From NCBI RefSeq assembly GCF_900167125.1, contig NZ_FUYC01000001.1, positions 248,001 through 312,000 on the forward strand: a stretch of 64,000 nucleotides of DNA, written 5' to 3'. Below the pieces are notes generated by a model, which saw only the letters and a list, made by a program, of their open reading frames with translations, had not been told where the DNA came from and searched no databases. Below, piece by piece: positions 51,325 through 60,155 of this stretch. Every line of letters starts with the position of its first letter. The stretch's first letter is position 1. A program made the position numbers and the translations under genes. This stretch comes from Paucidesulfovibrio gracilis DSM 16080 (GTDB taxonomy: Bacteria; Desulfobacterota; Desulfovibrionia; Desulfovibrionales; Desulfovibrionaceae).

Positions 51325-52359
51325 ATGAAATCCACTTCCCGGCTGCACATCCCCTGTTTTTTGTTGTTGATCCTTTTTCTTTTTTCGGGCTGCGGACCCT
51401 CCACACGCATGCACGCCCTCCGGCCCGCCGAGGTGGCTCTGCCCGGCATCCGAAAACTGGCGGTCCCTGCATTCCGTGGCGCTCCCGCGTACCGGGCCAG
51501 AGATTGCTTTTTGCGCACGCTCAACGAGTCGGACCGTTTTACTTTGGTTCCAATGGATCAGGCCCAGGCCGTTGTCCTGGTGACCGTTCACGGCTCCGCC
51601 TTCAATGACCGCGGCGTGGACCTGCGCACCATCAAAGACACCCGGACCCGAACGGTTACCGTTCGCGACGGGGACGACAACGTGGTCCGTTCCTACACGG
51701 AGGAAGTGCCGGTAAAGCGACTCAAGCGCTACCCCTATGTGGATCGGCGTCTGGACATGCAATTGGACATGCGCGTTTGCTCCGGGAGCCGGACGCTGGC
51801 CGAGGACCATGTCCAACAGCGCTTTGCATGCAGGTATGGCGGCCGGGCCTGCCCCCGGGCGGATTCGGATTGCGAGGAAGGGCATGAACCGTTACAGGAC
51901 ATGCCCCCACTGGACAGGGCCATGGACGATCTGGCATGCGAGGCAGCCCGGGACTTGGCGCATCGACTGATTCCAGCGGCCTATGAAATGACCGTGGCCC
52001 TGGCCGAGGGCAGCGACCCACGGGTAAAACGGGGAGCCGAGCTGGCGGATCAGGATCAGTGGGGCGCGGCCATGCAACTGTGGAAAGCCGTGCTGGCTGG
52101 CAATCCCTCAGATGCGGCCTCGCTGTATAACCTTGGCGTCGCCCTGGAACGGCGGGGTCGTCTGCTGGATTTGGAACAGGCCAAAACGTATTATACGCGG
52201 GCCGCGGACCTCGCTCCAACAGATCTTTTTCTCACGGCCCGGCAGCGCATTGAACAACGGCTGCGCGACGCCTTGGAGCTGCAACGGCGCATGCAAATTG
52301 GCGATCACGCGTTGCAGGGGGAACCTGGGGACAAACAAACAACAATTAACCAACAATGA
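51325..52359 (+). CDS. TPR-containing lipoprotein of unknown function
   Basis: 344 residues from the ATG at 51325. Signal peptide with lipobox CFLLLILFLFSGC, Cys about residue 23. The middle domain opens with IRKLAVPAFRGAPAYRARDCFLRTLNE, a pattern seen in envelope proteins that bind a conserved surface, then has strands RTRTVTVRDGDDNVVRSYTEEV. The C-terminal part has one to two TPR-like helices pairs (DQWGAAMQLWKAVLAGNPSDAASLYNLGVALERRG) and a coiled end. No recognised family name. No ribosome site at ideal spacing (GGAGGG 12 bases upstream). Confidence 0.75.
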   Translation: MKSTSRLHIPCFLLLILFLFSGCGPSTRMHALRPAEVALPGIRKLAVPAFRGAPAYRARDCFLRTLNESDRFTLVPMDQAQAVVLVTVHGSAFNDRGVDLRTIKDTRTRTVTVRDGDDNVVRSYTEEVPVKRLKRYPYVDRRLDMQLDMRVCSGSRTLAEDHVQQRFACRYGGRACPRADSDCEEGHEPLQDMPPLDRAMDDLACEAARDLAHRLIPAAYEMTVALAEGSDPRVKRGAELADQDQWGAAMQLWKAVLAGNPSDAASLYNLGVALERRGRLLDLEQAKTYYTRAADLAPTDLFLTARQRIEQRLRDALELQRRMQIGDHALQGEPGDKQTTINQQ

Positions 52360-52472
52360 ACAACAACCTATAAGACCCCGTTTCCGGCCGCCGCCCCGCC
52401 GGATGACCGGGTTCATTGTTCTCACCGCCCCGCTTGACGAGGCATCAAGGTACGGCATTGCCGGGAGACACT

Positions 52473-54638
52473 GTGGCTGAAAACCAAACCGGACCGCACA
52501 TGGATCTGCGTCACTTTTTTCACCCCCACTCCGTAGCCGTGGTGGGAGCCTCGGCCACGCCGGGCAAAGTGGGCCACACCGTGCTCCGCAATATGCTGGA
52601 TGCCGGGTTTACCGGCCAACTCCTGCCAGTGAACCCCAAAGGCGGAGAAATCCTGGGCCTGCCGGTGGTTCCGTCCGTGGAGGAATTGCCGCAGGGGGTG
52701 GATTTGGCCGTGGTAGCCCTGCCCCGCCGCCGGGTGCCGGATACTTTGCGCGAACTGGGCCGCCGAAAGGCCCGCGCCGTCATCGTGATCACCGCCGGGT
52801 TCAAGGAAGTGGGCGGCGACGGCTGGTTTCTGGAACGCGAAATTACGGAAATCTGCCGGGATGCCGGGATGCAGCTCCTTGGTCCCAACTGTCTGGGGTT
52901 GATCAACGCCGCAGCCGGGGTGAACGCCTCCTTTGCCGCGGACCTTCCCCGCCCGGGGCGTATCGGATTTTTCTCCCAGTCCGGAGCGCTCTGCGTGGCC
53001 ATTCTCGATTGGGCCGTGGGCGAACGCATGGGCTTTTCCAAGTTCGTGAGCCTGGGCAACAAGGCCATGCTCGACGAAGCTGACATGCTCGACTACCTGG
53101 GCGAAGACCCGGAAACCGACGTGATCCTCGGCTACGTGGAAAACGTGGAACGCGGAGAGCGCTTTTTGCGCAGTGCCAAGGCCGTATGCGCCCATAAGCC
53201 CGTGTTGATGATCAAATCCGGCACCACACCCACCGGCGCCAAGGCCGCCAGCTCCCACACCGGAGCCATCGCCGGGTCGGATCAGGCTTATGAAGCCGCG
53301 TTCCGTCAGTCCGGCATTATACGTGTAGCGGATGTGGAAAGCCTGTTCCAACTGGCCCGGGCGTTTTCCGAACAGCCCCTGCCGCGTGGGCCGAATCTGG
53401 CCGTGGTCACCAATTCCGGTGGACCGGGCATCCTCGCGGCGGACGCGTGCGGACGCTTCGGCCTGACAGTGGCCCGGCCCGGACAACGCACCGTGGAACG
53501 ACTCCAGGCGTTTTTGCCCCCGCATTCGGATTTTTACAATCCGTTCGACATCCTGGGAGACGCGGATCCGCGCCGCTACCGAAAAACCATGGAAATCGTG
53601 CTGGGCGACCCCATGACTCACGCCCTATTGGTCATGCTCACGCCCACGGCCCAGGCCCAGGCCGAAAGCACGGCCCGGGAAGTGGCGGACCTCGCACGAC
53701 GCATGCCGGAAAAGCCAATCTTCGCCTGCTTTATGGGGATGGAGGGCGTGCGGGCCGGAAAAGAAATTTTGGACAAGGCCGGGGTTCCCTGTTTTGCTTT
53801 TCCTGAACCGGCAGTGCAGGGCGTGCGGGCCATGTTTGATCACTATCTGCGCCGCCAACGCCCGCACGAACCCGCTGCCCGTGTGCAACGGGATCTGGAT
53901 CGCGCCCGCGGCCTGATTCTCCAGGCAACACAGCGGGGCGACACGGAAATCGTGGAATTTCAGGCCCAGGAAATGTTGGAAGCCTACGGCCTGGACCGAC
54001 CGGAAACCCGGTTGGCGCGCAGTTCCGAGCAGGCTGTGGAGCAGGCCGAAGCCATTGGCTATCCCGTGGTGCTCAAAATCGCATCGCCCGACATTTCCCA
54101 CAAATCCGACGTGGACGGAGTGCGCGTCAACATCCACAATGCCGAAGAGGTACGCCGTCAATTCTGGGACATCACGGCCCGGGCCACACACCTGCGGCCC
54201 GATGCCTACGTGGTGGGCTGTGTGGTGCAGCGTATGGCCCCGCCCGGGTGCAAGGAGGTCATTGTCGGTTTTCAGCGGGACGAACAGTTCGGCCCGTTGA
54301 TCATGTTCGGTCTGGGGGGCGTGTATGTGGAAATCATGGGGGATGTGGCCTTTCGGCTGGCTCCCCTCACCAAACGGGACGCCTCGGAAATCGTGCGCGA
54401 AATCCGATCCTACATGGTACTCAAGGGCGTCCGCGGGGAACAGCCCATTCATTTTGAAGCCCTGGAACAGGTCATCCTAACCCTGGGACAACTCGCCCTG
54501 GACATTCCTGAAATCGTAGAGGCCGAGTTCAACCCCGTACTAGTGGACCGCGAACGCGCTCTGGTGGGGGATGTCCGCATGACCTTGCGCTCGCCGCATC
54601 CCGAGGATACCTTGAGCGACCCCAAAAGGAGGAACTGA
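52473..54638 (+). CDS. ADP-forming acyl-CoA (acetyl-CoA) synthetase, fused alpha-beta
   Basis: 721 residues from a GTG at 52473 (GGGAG 6 bases upstream); ATG at 52500 is the alternative. N-terminal CoA-binding domain (SVAVVGASATPGKVGHTVLRN), succinyl-CoA-synthetase-like domains with the phospho-His segment ASSHTGAIAGSDQAY (about residue 250-264) and VTNSGGPGILAADA, then an ATP-grasp domain (VEQAEAIGYPVVLKIASPDISHKSDVDGV ends about 545). Catalyses acyl-CoA + ADP + Pi to acid + CoA + ATP, conserving energy from acetyl-CoA or from 2-oxoacid oxidation products. Overlaps the next gene by 1 base. Confidence 0.92.
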   Translation: MAENQTGPHMDLRHFFHPHSVAVVGASATPGKVGHTVLRNMLDAGFTGQLLPVNPKGGEILGLPVVPSVEELPQGVDLAVVALPRRRVPDTLRELGRRKARAVIVITAGFKEVGGDGWFLEREITEICRDAGMQLLGPNCLGLINAAAGVNASFAADLPRPGRIGFFSQSGALCVAILDWAVGERMGFSKFVSLGNKAMLDEADMLDYLGEDPETDVILGYVENVERGERFLRSAKAVCAHKPVLMIKSGTTPTGAKAASSHTGAIAGSDQAYEAAFRQSGIIRVADVESLFQLARAFSEQPLPRGPNLAVVTNSGGPGILAADACGRFGLTVARPGQRTVERLQAFLPPHSDFYNPFDILGDADPRRYRKTMEIVLGDPMTHALLVMLTPTAQAQAESTAREVADLARRMPEKPIFACFMGMEGVRAGKEILDKAGVPCFAFPEPAVQGVRAMFDHYLRRQRPHEPAARVQRDLDRARGLILQATQRGDTEIVEFQAQEMLEAYGLDRPETRLARSSEQAVEQAEAIGYPVVLKIASPDISHKSDVDGVRVNIHNAEEVRRQFWDITARATHLRPDAYVVGCVVQRMAPPGCKEVIVGFQRDEQFGPLIMFGLGGVYVEIMGDVAFRLAPLTKRDASEIVREIRSYMVLKGVRGEQPIHFEALEQVILTLGQLALDIPEIVEAEFNPVLVDRERALVGDVRMTLRSPHPEDTLSDPKRRN

Positions 54639-55702
54639 TGGTCGGTATATATATAGGATCCACTGCCGGATATTCCGGGAAAAATCTGATTGCCGCGGCG
54701 CTCGGCCTGCATCTGCAAAAGCAGGGCGTCAAGGTCGGCTACATGAAGCCCGTAGGCGCCATGCCCCGCCGGGAAGGTGAGGCCGTGGGCGATGAGGACG
54801 CGTTTTTCATGCTTGAAGTACTGGGACTGGACGCGGACCCGGCCCTGGTCACGCCCGTGCTCGTTACCCGCGACTTCAAGGTGCAGGCCTTTACCGACGG
54901 TGTGGGCGACCTCATGCAGGGCATCAGGGACGCGTATGCGGAACTGTCCCGCGACGTGGACGTGATGATCGTGGCCGGATCCGGAGCCTATCTTGATTCC
55001 GGTGCCTATTGCGGCGTTGAAGGCGCGCGCGTGGCCCGCGAGCTGGGCTGCAAAACCCTGCTCATTGACCGCCATTTCGGAGAACTGCGCTATGACACGC
55101 TGCTGCGCGCCCGGCGCGAGCTGGGCGACGACCTCGCAGGCGTGATCCTCAACGATGTTCCCGAGGACCACCGCCGGGAAGTGGACGAACTGCTCTGCCC
55201 GTTTCTAGAACGCAACGGGCTGGACATCCTGGGCGTGATCCCCTCGGATCCGGTCATGGGGGCCATCCGCGTGGGCGATCTGGCCGAACGGTTGTCCGGA
55301 AAAATCGTTTCCGCGCACCAGCGGGCCGACCGCGTGGTGGAAAATTTCCTCATCGGCACCATGCAGGTGGAAAATTTCATGACCCATTTCCGGCGGCACA
55401 AAAATTCCGCCATCATCGTGGGAGGCGACCGTTCGGACGTGCAGCTGGTGGCCCTGGAGGGCGCATGCCCCTGCCTCATCCTCACCGGCAACCTCTATCC
55501 CAACGACATTATCCTGACCCGATCCGAGGTGCTGGAGACCCCGATCCTGATGGTGCGCGACGATACCTACACCGTGGCGAAGAAAATGGAGACCATTCTT
55601 TCCAGCCACAAACTCCGCGACACCATCAAGGTCACGCATGGGGCACGGCTGGTGACCACGTCCGTGGATTTCGACAAACTGGGCAGGATTCTGGAGAGCT
55701 AG
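54638..55702 (+). CDS. BioD-like P-loop / DRTGG-domain protein (Pta N-terminal-like)
   Basis: 354 residues. N-terminal P-loop YIGSTAGYSGKNLIAAALGLH and VGYMKPVGA resemble dethiobiotin synthetase-type AAA_26 domains. The C-terminal half (MTHFRRHKNSAIIVGGDRSD, CLILTGNLYPNDIILTRSEV, ETPILMVRDDTYTVA) is a DRTGG domain, as in the regulatory N-terminal region of long phosphotransacetylases. No Pta catalytic domain is present. Translationally coupled (TGATG) to the ADP-forming synthetase, so it may regulate or assist acetate-level energy metabolism; that is inference. Confidence 0.88.
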   Translation: MVGIYIGSTAGYSGKNLIAAALGLHLQKQGVKVGYMKPVGAMPRREGEAVGDEDAFFMLEVLGLDADPALVTPVLVTRDFKVQAFTDGVGDLMQGIRDAYAELSRDVDVMIVAGSGAYLDSGAYCGVEGARVARELGCKTLLIDRHFGELRYDTLLRARRELGDDLAGVILNDVPEDHRREVDELLCPFLERNGLDILGVIPSDPVMGAIRVGDLAERLSGKIVSAHQRADRVVENFLIGTMQVENFMTHFRRHKNSAIIVGGDRSDVQLVALEGACPCLILTGNLYPNDIILTRSEVLETPILMVRDDTYTVAKKMETILSSHKLRDTIKVTHGARLVTTSVDFDKLGRILES

Positions 55703-55859
55703 CACGGCAGCAATTTTCTGCCCGGGGCTGTTTTCACAGCATCCGGCCATGCGGCATGGGGAAAAGTTTTGTCTTTGTCCGCGATTTGCCGTATGCCGGG
55801 AACCCAGTAAAACGGCGTGAGGCCGTATGGTCGGGGAAGACCGGGCAATAGAGCAAACA

Positions 55860-55900
55860 ATGCCTACCTGTTTACTAATCTGGACATTTTAGGTAGGCAT
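55860..55900. promoter_or_regulatory. Perfect 10-bp inverted repeat upstream of tmc
   Basis: ATGCCTACCT (55860-55869) and AGGTAGGCAT (55891-55900) with 21 bases between. No U tract follows, so it is better read as a looping operator or an mRNA structure than as a terminator. Confidence 0.45.
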
Positions 55901-55956
55901 CGGGAAATTTCCTCGGAAAAACTGGTTTCCTCATCGGGCTTTTTCGTGTAAGTCTC

Positions 55957-55974
55957 GTGTGAATTTTAGCACAA
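55957..55974. promoter_or_regulatory. CRP/FNR-family (HcpR-like) binding site
   Basis: GTGTGA-ATTTTA-GCACAA fits the dyad TTGTGA-N6-TCACAA with two mismatches. It lies 102 bases before the tmcD start. CRP/FNR-type regulators control energy metabolism in Desulfovibrio, so it could place tmc under such control. Confidence 0.5.
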
Positions 55975-56075
55975 TATTCCCGGGTGCTACTCCCCGGGAT
56001 TATGCTGAGAGAGAGAAGGGCGGCAGTCCGGGTCGCCCGCGTCGGATCAACGGCACATGTATCTGGAGGCATCAC

Positions 56076-57329
56076 ATGCAGGACAGAAGCAACTGGGATT
56101 GGGATCCTGGGAAACGGGTCGTACTTGACACGGCCAAGTGTTCCGAAGGGGTCCAATGGATGGAGGAACTGCACGTCAGTCCCGACGGCGAAACCGCTGC
56201 GGCAATCTGCTGCACGGACGAAGCCGAATTCGGGCTTTGCGTGAACGGCGAATTCGGTGAGGACCGGTTCGAAAAGGCGATCTGTCCGAAGTTCACTCCC
56301 GACGGCAAGTACGTGACCCTGGTTTCGCAGGACATGGAATGGTACGTTTCCGTGGACGGCGAAGTCTGGCCCGAGGGGTACGGCTTTCTTTGGAACATCA
56401 TGACCAAGGGCGGCGGTGTCGCCGTGGCCGTACAGCAGGACATGAAGTACGGGATGTGCGTGAACGGGACCGCCTGGGAAGACCTGTTCGACAACGCCAA
56501 CAACTTCACCATGGGGGCGGACGGCAAAAGCGTGGCCTGCGCCGTGCAGACCGAGCCTATGGGACAGGCTGAAATCTTCAAATTCCAATCCGGCATTTTT
56601 TCCGTGGCCGTAAACGGCGTGGCCTGGAAGGAAAATTTCGTCAACGTCTACACCCCGGTGTTCAGCGACGACTGCGCCAGCGTGGCCTGCCAGGTGCGCC
56701 GCAGCCTCTACGACTACACCATCGCCGTAGACGGCAAGGTCTGGAACAAGAATTACAACTGTGTGTGGGAGCCGGTCTTCAAGCCCGGCGGCAAAGACGT
56801 GTTCGCTCCGGTGCGCATCGCCGGCAAGTGGGGCATGGCCGCCAACGGCGAGCTTGTCTGGGACAACAAATGGACCCAGCTCTGGCATCCCCAGTTCGCC
56901 CAGGACGGCAAAAACCTCTTCGCCATTGGTGCCAGCGGCTTCGGCAAGTTCACCGTGGTCAAGAACAACGCCCCCTGGAGCGTGACCTTCCCCGTGGTCA
57001 CCAACCTGGTCGTCAGCCCTGACGGCGAAAAGGCCGCTGCCATCGCCAAAAAGCCCAACGACCAGTACACCATGGTCGTGGACGGAACGGCCTGGGCCGG
57101 CGATTACGACATGATCTTCCCGGCCGTGTTCAGCCCCGACGGTTCCAAGGTGGGTTGCGTGGCCGAGAAGGACGGCAAGTTCAACATCCTGGTGAACGGC
57201 AAGCCCTGTGGCGAATCCTTTGACCGGGCCTTCACGCCCGCGTTCAGCCCGGATTCGACCAAGGTGTTGGTCAAGGGTGTTTCCGGAACAGAGTACAGCC
57301 GTAGCGTGCTTGACGCCACCGGCTTTTAA
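56076..57329 (+). CDS. tmcD: TmcD, cytoplasmic Trp-rich beta-propeller-like subunit of the Tmc complex
   Basis: 417 residues from the ATG at 56076 (GGAGG 6 bases upstream). No signal peptide. About eight to nine repeats of a roughly 45-residue WD40-like unit: each has a strand with SPDG/TPDG (HVSPDGETAAAIC, VVSPDGEKAAAIA, VFSPDGSKVGCVA) and a Val-Asn/Asp-Gly turn followed by Trp (VDGEVWPEG, VNGVAWKEN, VDGTAWAGD). Identified as TmcD by its place before tmcC-B-A. Its exact job in the complex is unknown; a scaffold for TmcB is plausible. Confidence 0.9.
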   Translation: MQDRSNWDWDPGKRVVLDTAKCSEGVQWMEELHVSPDGETAAAICCTDEAEFGLCVNGEFGEDRFEKAICPKFTPDGKYVTLVSQDMEWYVSVDGEVWPEGYGFLWNIMTKGGGVAVAVQQDMKYGMCVNGTAWEDLFDNANNFTMGADGKSVACAVQTEPMGQAEIFKFQSGIFSVAVNGVAWKENFVNVYTPVFSDDCASVACQVRRSLYDYTIAVDGKVWNKNYNCVWEPVFKPGGKDVFAPVRIAGKWGMAANGELVWDNKWTQLWHPQFAQDGKNLFAIGASGFGKFTVVKNNAPWSVTFPVVTNLVVSPDGEKAAAIAKKPNDQYTMVVDGTAWAGDYDMIFPAVFSPDGSKVGCVAEKDGKFNILVNGKPCGESFDRAFTPAFSPDSTKVLVKGVSGTEYSRSVLDATGF

Positions 57330-57344
57330 CCCGCGGGGGAAACC

Positions 57345-58007
57345 ATGCACGATATCTATAATTTCGTCGTCGGCCCCCTGGCTTGGTTCGGCTGGGGCGT
57401 ATTCATCCTCGGCGCGATCTACAAGCTTGTTTACGCCTACAACAAATTCATCACCAAAGACGCCACCTCGGCCCATTACATGAGCTGGAAATTCGGCCTG
57501 CGCTCCATCGGCGCCTGGCTGATTCCCTTCTTCACCACGGGCTGGAAGAACAACCCGCTGGTCACCGCCGTGACCTTCGTGTTCCACATCTGCCTCGTGC
57601 TGGTGCCCATCTTCCTGAGCGCCCACGCCATTCTTTGGCAGCAGTACTTCGGCATCGAGTTCTTCTGGACCCTGCCGGACAACGTGGCCGACATCATGAC
57701 CCTGCTCGTCATCGCCGCCTGCGTGTTCTTCGCGGTGCGCCGCCTGGCCTACCCCAGGGTCAAGTTCATTACCGAGGCCAAAGACTGGTGGGTGCTTCTG
57801 CTGGTGGTCAGCCCGTTCATCACCGGGTATCTGGCCTACCATCAGATCTTTGACTACCAGTTCATGATCGTGCTCCATGTGATCACCGGCCTGGCCTGGC
57901 TGGCGCTCATCCCGTTCTCCCGCCTTTCGCACATGCTTTTCGCCCTCTTTACCCGGGCCTACATCGGTTCCGAGTTCGGCGGCGTGCGCAAGGTCAAGGA
58001 CTGGTAA
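57345..58007 (+). CDS. tmcC: TmcC, membrane cytochrome b subunit
   Basis: 220 residues, about five to six helices (PLAWFGWGVFILGAIYKLVYA, VTFVFHICLVLVPIFLSAHAI, IMTLLVIAACVFFAVRRLAYP, MIVLHVITGLAWLALIPF). Paired His in the helices (FHICLV, SAHAIL, LHVITG, RLSHML) suit two b hemes, as in NarI/DsrM/HmeC. It would carry electrons across the cytoplasmic membrane between periplasmic TmcA and cytoplasmic TmcB. 15 bases after tmcD. Confidence 0.93.
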   Translation: MHDIYNFVVGPLAWFGWGVFILGAIYKLVYAYNKFITKDATSAHYMSWKFGLRSIGAWLIPFFTTGWKNNPLVTAVTFVFHICLVLVPIFLSAHAILWQQYFGIEFFWTLPDNVADIMTLLVIAACVFFAVRRLAYPRVKFITEAKDWWVLLLVVSPFITGYLAYHQIFDYQFMIVLHVITGLAWLALIPFSRLSHMLFALFTRAYIGSEFGGVRKVKDW

Positions 58008-58031
58008 ACCGGCCGAAGGAGGGTTTTCCCA

Positions 58032-59369
58032 GTGAAAGAAGCCAAGTTTGATAGAAAAATCGACGATATCGGGTTGAAGGACGGCATCGCCAAGCTCACC
58101 CCGGAAAAGATACAGGAAACATTCCTGAAATTCATGGACACCGAGGCCGGAGCCAAGCTCCGTGTCTACCAGGAAACCTGCGTACGTTGCGGCATGTGCT
58201 CCGAAGCCTGCCACTACTTCGTTTCCCACGACGGCGACCCCAGCTACTCGCCCGTGGGCAAGGTCACGCAGACCATGAACGTCCTGATCAAGAAAAAAGG
58301 ACGGGTGGATCCTGAATTCATCTACAAGTGTGCGCAAATCGCCTACACCGAGTGCAACCTCTGCCGACGCTGCATGCATTACTGCCCGCTGGGTATCGAC
58401 ACCGGGTACATCATGTCCATGGTCCGCCGGTTCTGCCACCTTTTGGGCGTAACACCGCAGTACATCCAGGACACCGCGCATTCTCACTCCGCCACATTCA
58501 ACCAGATGTGGGTCAAGGACGACGAGTGGCCCGACGCGCTGCTCTGGCAGGAAGAAGAAGCCCGTGACGAGTTCCCGAACCTGCGCATCCCGCTGGATGT
58601 GGAAGGCGCGGACATCATGTACTCGGTCATCGGACCGGAACCCAAGTTCCGCACCCAGCTCATCTACCAGGCTGCCGCCATCTTGCACGAGGCCGGAGTG
58701 AACTGGACCATGCCCAGCCTGCCGGGTTGGGACAACTCCGATATGGCCATGTACACCGGTGACTTCGAAATGATGGGCCGGCTCAAACGCGCTCACTTCG
58801 AATGCGCCCAGGATCTCAAGGTCAAAAAAATCGTCATGGGCGAATGCGGTCACGCGTTCCGCTCCGTGTACGACATGGGCAACCGCTGGTGCGGCTGGGA
58901 CAACTATCCCATCGAGGTGGTCCACTCCATCGAGTTCTTCGCCTACCTGCTGCGCACCGGCATGATCAAAATGAAGACCAAATTCCCCGGACCGGTCACT
59001 ATCCACGATCCGTGCAACATCATCCGTGGCCGCGGACTGATGAACGAACTGCGCTATGTGGCCCATGAGATCGCCGAGGAAGTCATTGAGATGACCCCCA
59101 ACCGCGAGTACAACTACTGCTGTTGCGCCGGCGGCGGTGTCATCAACTGCGGCCCGCCGTTCAAGAACGTGCGCGTCAAGGGCAACAAGGCCAAGGCCGA
59201 CCAGCTCCAAGGCGTCAAGGACAAGGGCGTGGCCACCGTCATCTCGCCGTGCCATAACTGTCACGGCGGCCTGGAAGACATCATCCATGGCTACGAGCTG
59301 GGCATGGACCTGAAATTCCTGGGCGACATCATCTATGAGCACATGGAAAAGACCAAGGCCGTGGAGTAA
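58032..59369 (+). CDS. tmcB: TmcB, HdrD-like iron-sulfur subunit
   Basis: 445 residues, GTG start with GAAGGAGGG ahead. Two ferredoxin-type [4Fe-4S] motifs: CVRCGMCSEACHYF (about residue 46-59) and CNLCRRCMHYCPLG (about 112-125). The C-terminal half has the CCG-type cysteine sets of heterodisulfide reductase subunit D: FECAQD, GECGHAF, HDPCNIIRGRG, NYCCCAGGG and SPCHNCHGG. So it probably binds a further cluster on the cytoplasmic side. It passes electrons from the membrane subunit toward cytoplasmic acceptors in sulfate respiration; the final acceptor is not established. Confidence 0.94.
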   Translation: MKEAKFDRKIDDIGLKDGIAKLTPEKIQETFLKFMDTEAGAKLRVYQETCVRCGMCSEACHYFVSHDGDPSYSPVGKVTQTMNVLIKKKGRVDPEFIYKCAQIAYTECNLCRRCMHYCPLGIDTGYIMSMVRRFCHLLGVTPQYIQDTAHSHSATFNQMWVKDDEWPDALLWQEEEARDEFPNLRIPLDVEGADIMYSVIGPEPKFRTQLIYQAAAILHEAGVNWTMPSLPGWDNSDMAMYTGDFEMMGRLKRAHFECAQDLKVKKIVMGECGHAFRSVYDMGNRWCGWDNYPIEVVHSIEFFAYLLRTGMIKMKTKFPGPVTIHDPCNIIRGRGLMNELRYVAHEIAEEVIEMTPNREYNYCCCAGGGVINCGPPFKNVRVKGNKAKADQLQGVKDKGVATVISPCHNCHGGLEDIIHGYELGMDLKFLGDIIYEHMEKTKAVE

Positions 59370-59381
59370 GGAGGAAGCACC

Positions 59382-59828
59382 ATGAATAAATTGTATATCT
59401 GCATCGCCTGTGCGGCCATGGCCACGCTGCTCTGCTTCCTGCCCGCCATCTCTCAGGAAGACGTCATGACCATCGGCGGGGAAGACGCCTACTACGGGTT
59501 CGTCAACCCCCAACGCCCGGCCGTGACCTTCACGCATACCCAGCATATGGATCTGGAGATGATCGACGGCTCCTGCCTGCCTTGCCACCATGACGGCGTG
59601 GACGAGGACGGCAACTTCACCGAGGGCGACATGATCCCCTGCAAGGACTGCCACGACGAGTCCGCAACGGGTGATATGTCCTTGCTGAATGCCTACCACA
59701 AGCAGTGCATCGAATGTCACGAGGAAGCCAAGGCCGGTCCCATCACTTGCGGCGAATGCCACATCCAGACCGACTTCTATGGCGTCCCCCTGGGCAATAC
59801 CGACAACCAAAGCGAAGGCCAGGAGTAG
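59382..59828 (+). CDS. tmcA: TmcA, tetraheme (type II) cytochrome c3
   Basis: 148 residues with a signal peptide ([20 protein letters not shown]). Four CxxCH heme sites: CLPCH, CKDCH, CIECH and CGECH, with further His for axial ligation (FTHTQHM, CHHDG, YHKQ). The acidic composition fits type II cytochrome c3, which takes electrons from the periplasmic hydrogenase/type I cytochrome c3 pool and hands them to TmcC/B. Last gene of tmcDCBA; a terminator follows. Confidence 0.95.
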   Translation: MNKLYICIACAAMATLLCFLPAISQEDVMTIGGEDAYYGFVNPQRPAVTFTHTQHMDLEMIDGSCLPCHHDGVDEDGNFTEGDMIPCKDCHDESATGDMSLLNAYHKQCIECHEEAKAGPITCGECHIQTDFYGVPLGNTDNQSEGQE

Positions 59829-60155
59829 CGCCGAACCCGGTTCGGGCAAGGCTCCGGTCCCAGCAATACCGCTCTACAAGGCCGTCCTTTCGTACCAAAC
59901 GAGAGGACGGCCTCTTTGCATCCCTGTTCTTCCCACGGTCCCCTCTCCGCTCCGCTCTGTTATATTGTCCCGGCCGCCTTCGCTTCTTCGTTGACCTCCT
60001 CATTCGTATGGGTAGTATCGAATAGTGTAATTTCAGTGTCGAATCGAACAACGTACCGGAAACGGTTCGGAGGGACACTTGATCACGCGGCCTGCACCAA
60101 CCGCGTACAACGAATATTTCGGGACCGGCCATGGTCCCGTAACAGGAGGTGAACG
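59829..60155 (+). other. Gap between tmcA and the methyltransferase gene
   Basis: 327 bases: the tmc terminator at 59879-59918, then a leader with hairpin CGGGACC-GGCCAT-GGTCCCG (60119-60138) directly before the AGGAGGTGA ribosome site of the next gene. I could not match the leader to a known S-adenosylmethionine or SAH riboswitch. Confidence 0.4.
59879..59918 (+). terminator. Terminator of tmcDCBA
   Basis: AGGCCGTCCT (59879-59888) pairs with AGGACGGCCT (59904-59913), then CTTTG. Confidence 0.8.

Larger units (their letters stand above)
55703..56075 (+). other. Upstream region of tmcDCBA
   Basis: 373 bases between the DRTGG gene and tmcD. It contains the inverted repeat at 55860-55900, the CRP/FNR-like box at 55957-55974 and a hairpin TCCCGGG (55978-55984) / CCCGGGA (55993-55999). 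No clear terminator for the upstream operon apart from a weak ACGGC-GTGAG-GCCGT stem near 55813. Confidence 0.5.

Noticed and set aside
55875-59849. A 1324-codon open frame on the minus strand across tmcDCBA
   Set aside because: It is antisense to four well-supported genes with clear motifs and ribosome sites. High GC content keeps the opposite frame open; the translation is His/Gly/Val-rich with no recognisable domain.
60020-60155. SAM or SAH riboswitch before the homocysteine methyltransferase
   Set aside because: A hairpin is present but I could not match the conserved cores of the riboswitch classes I know.
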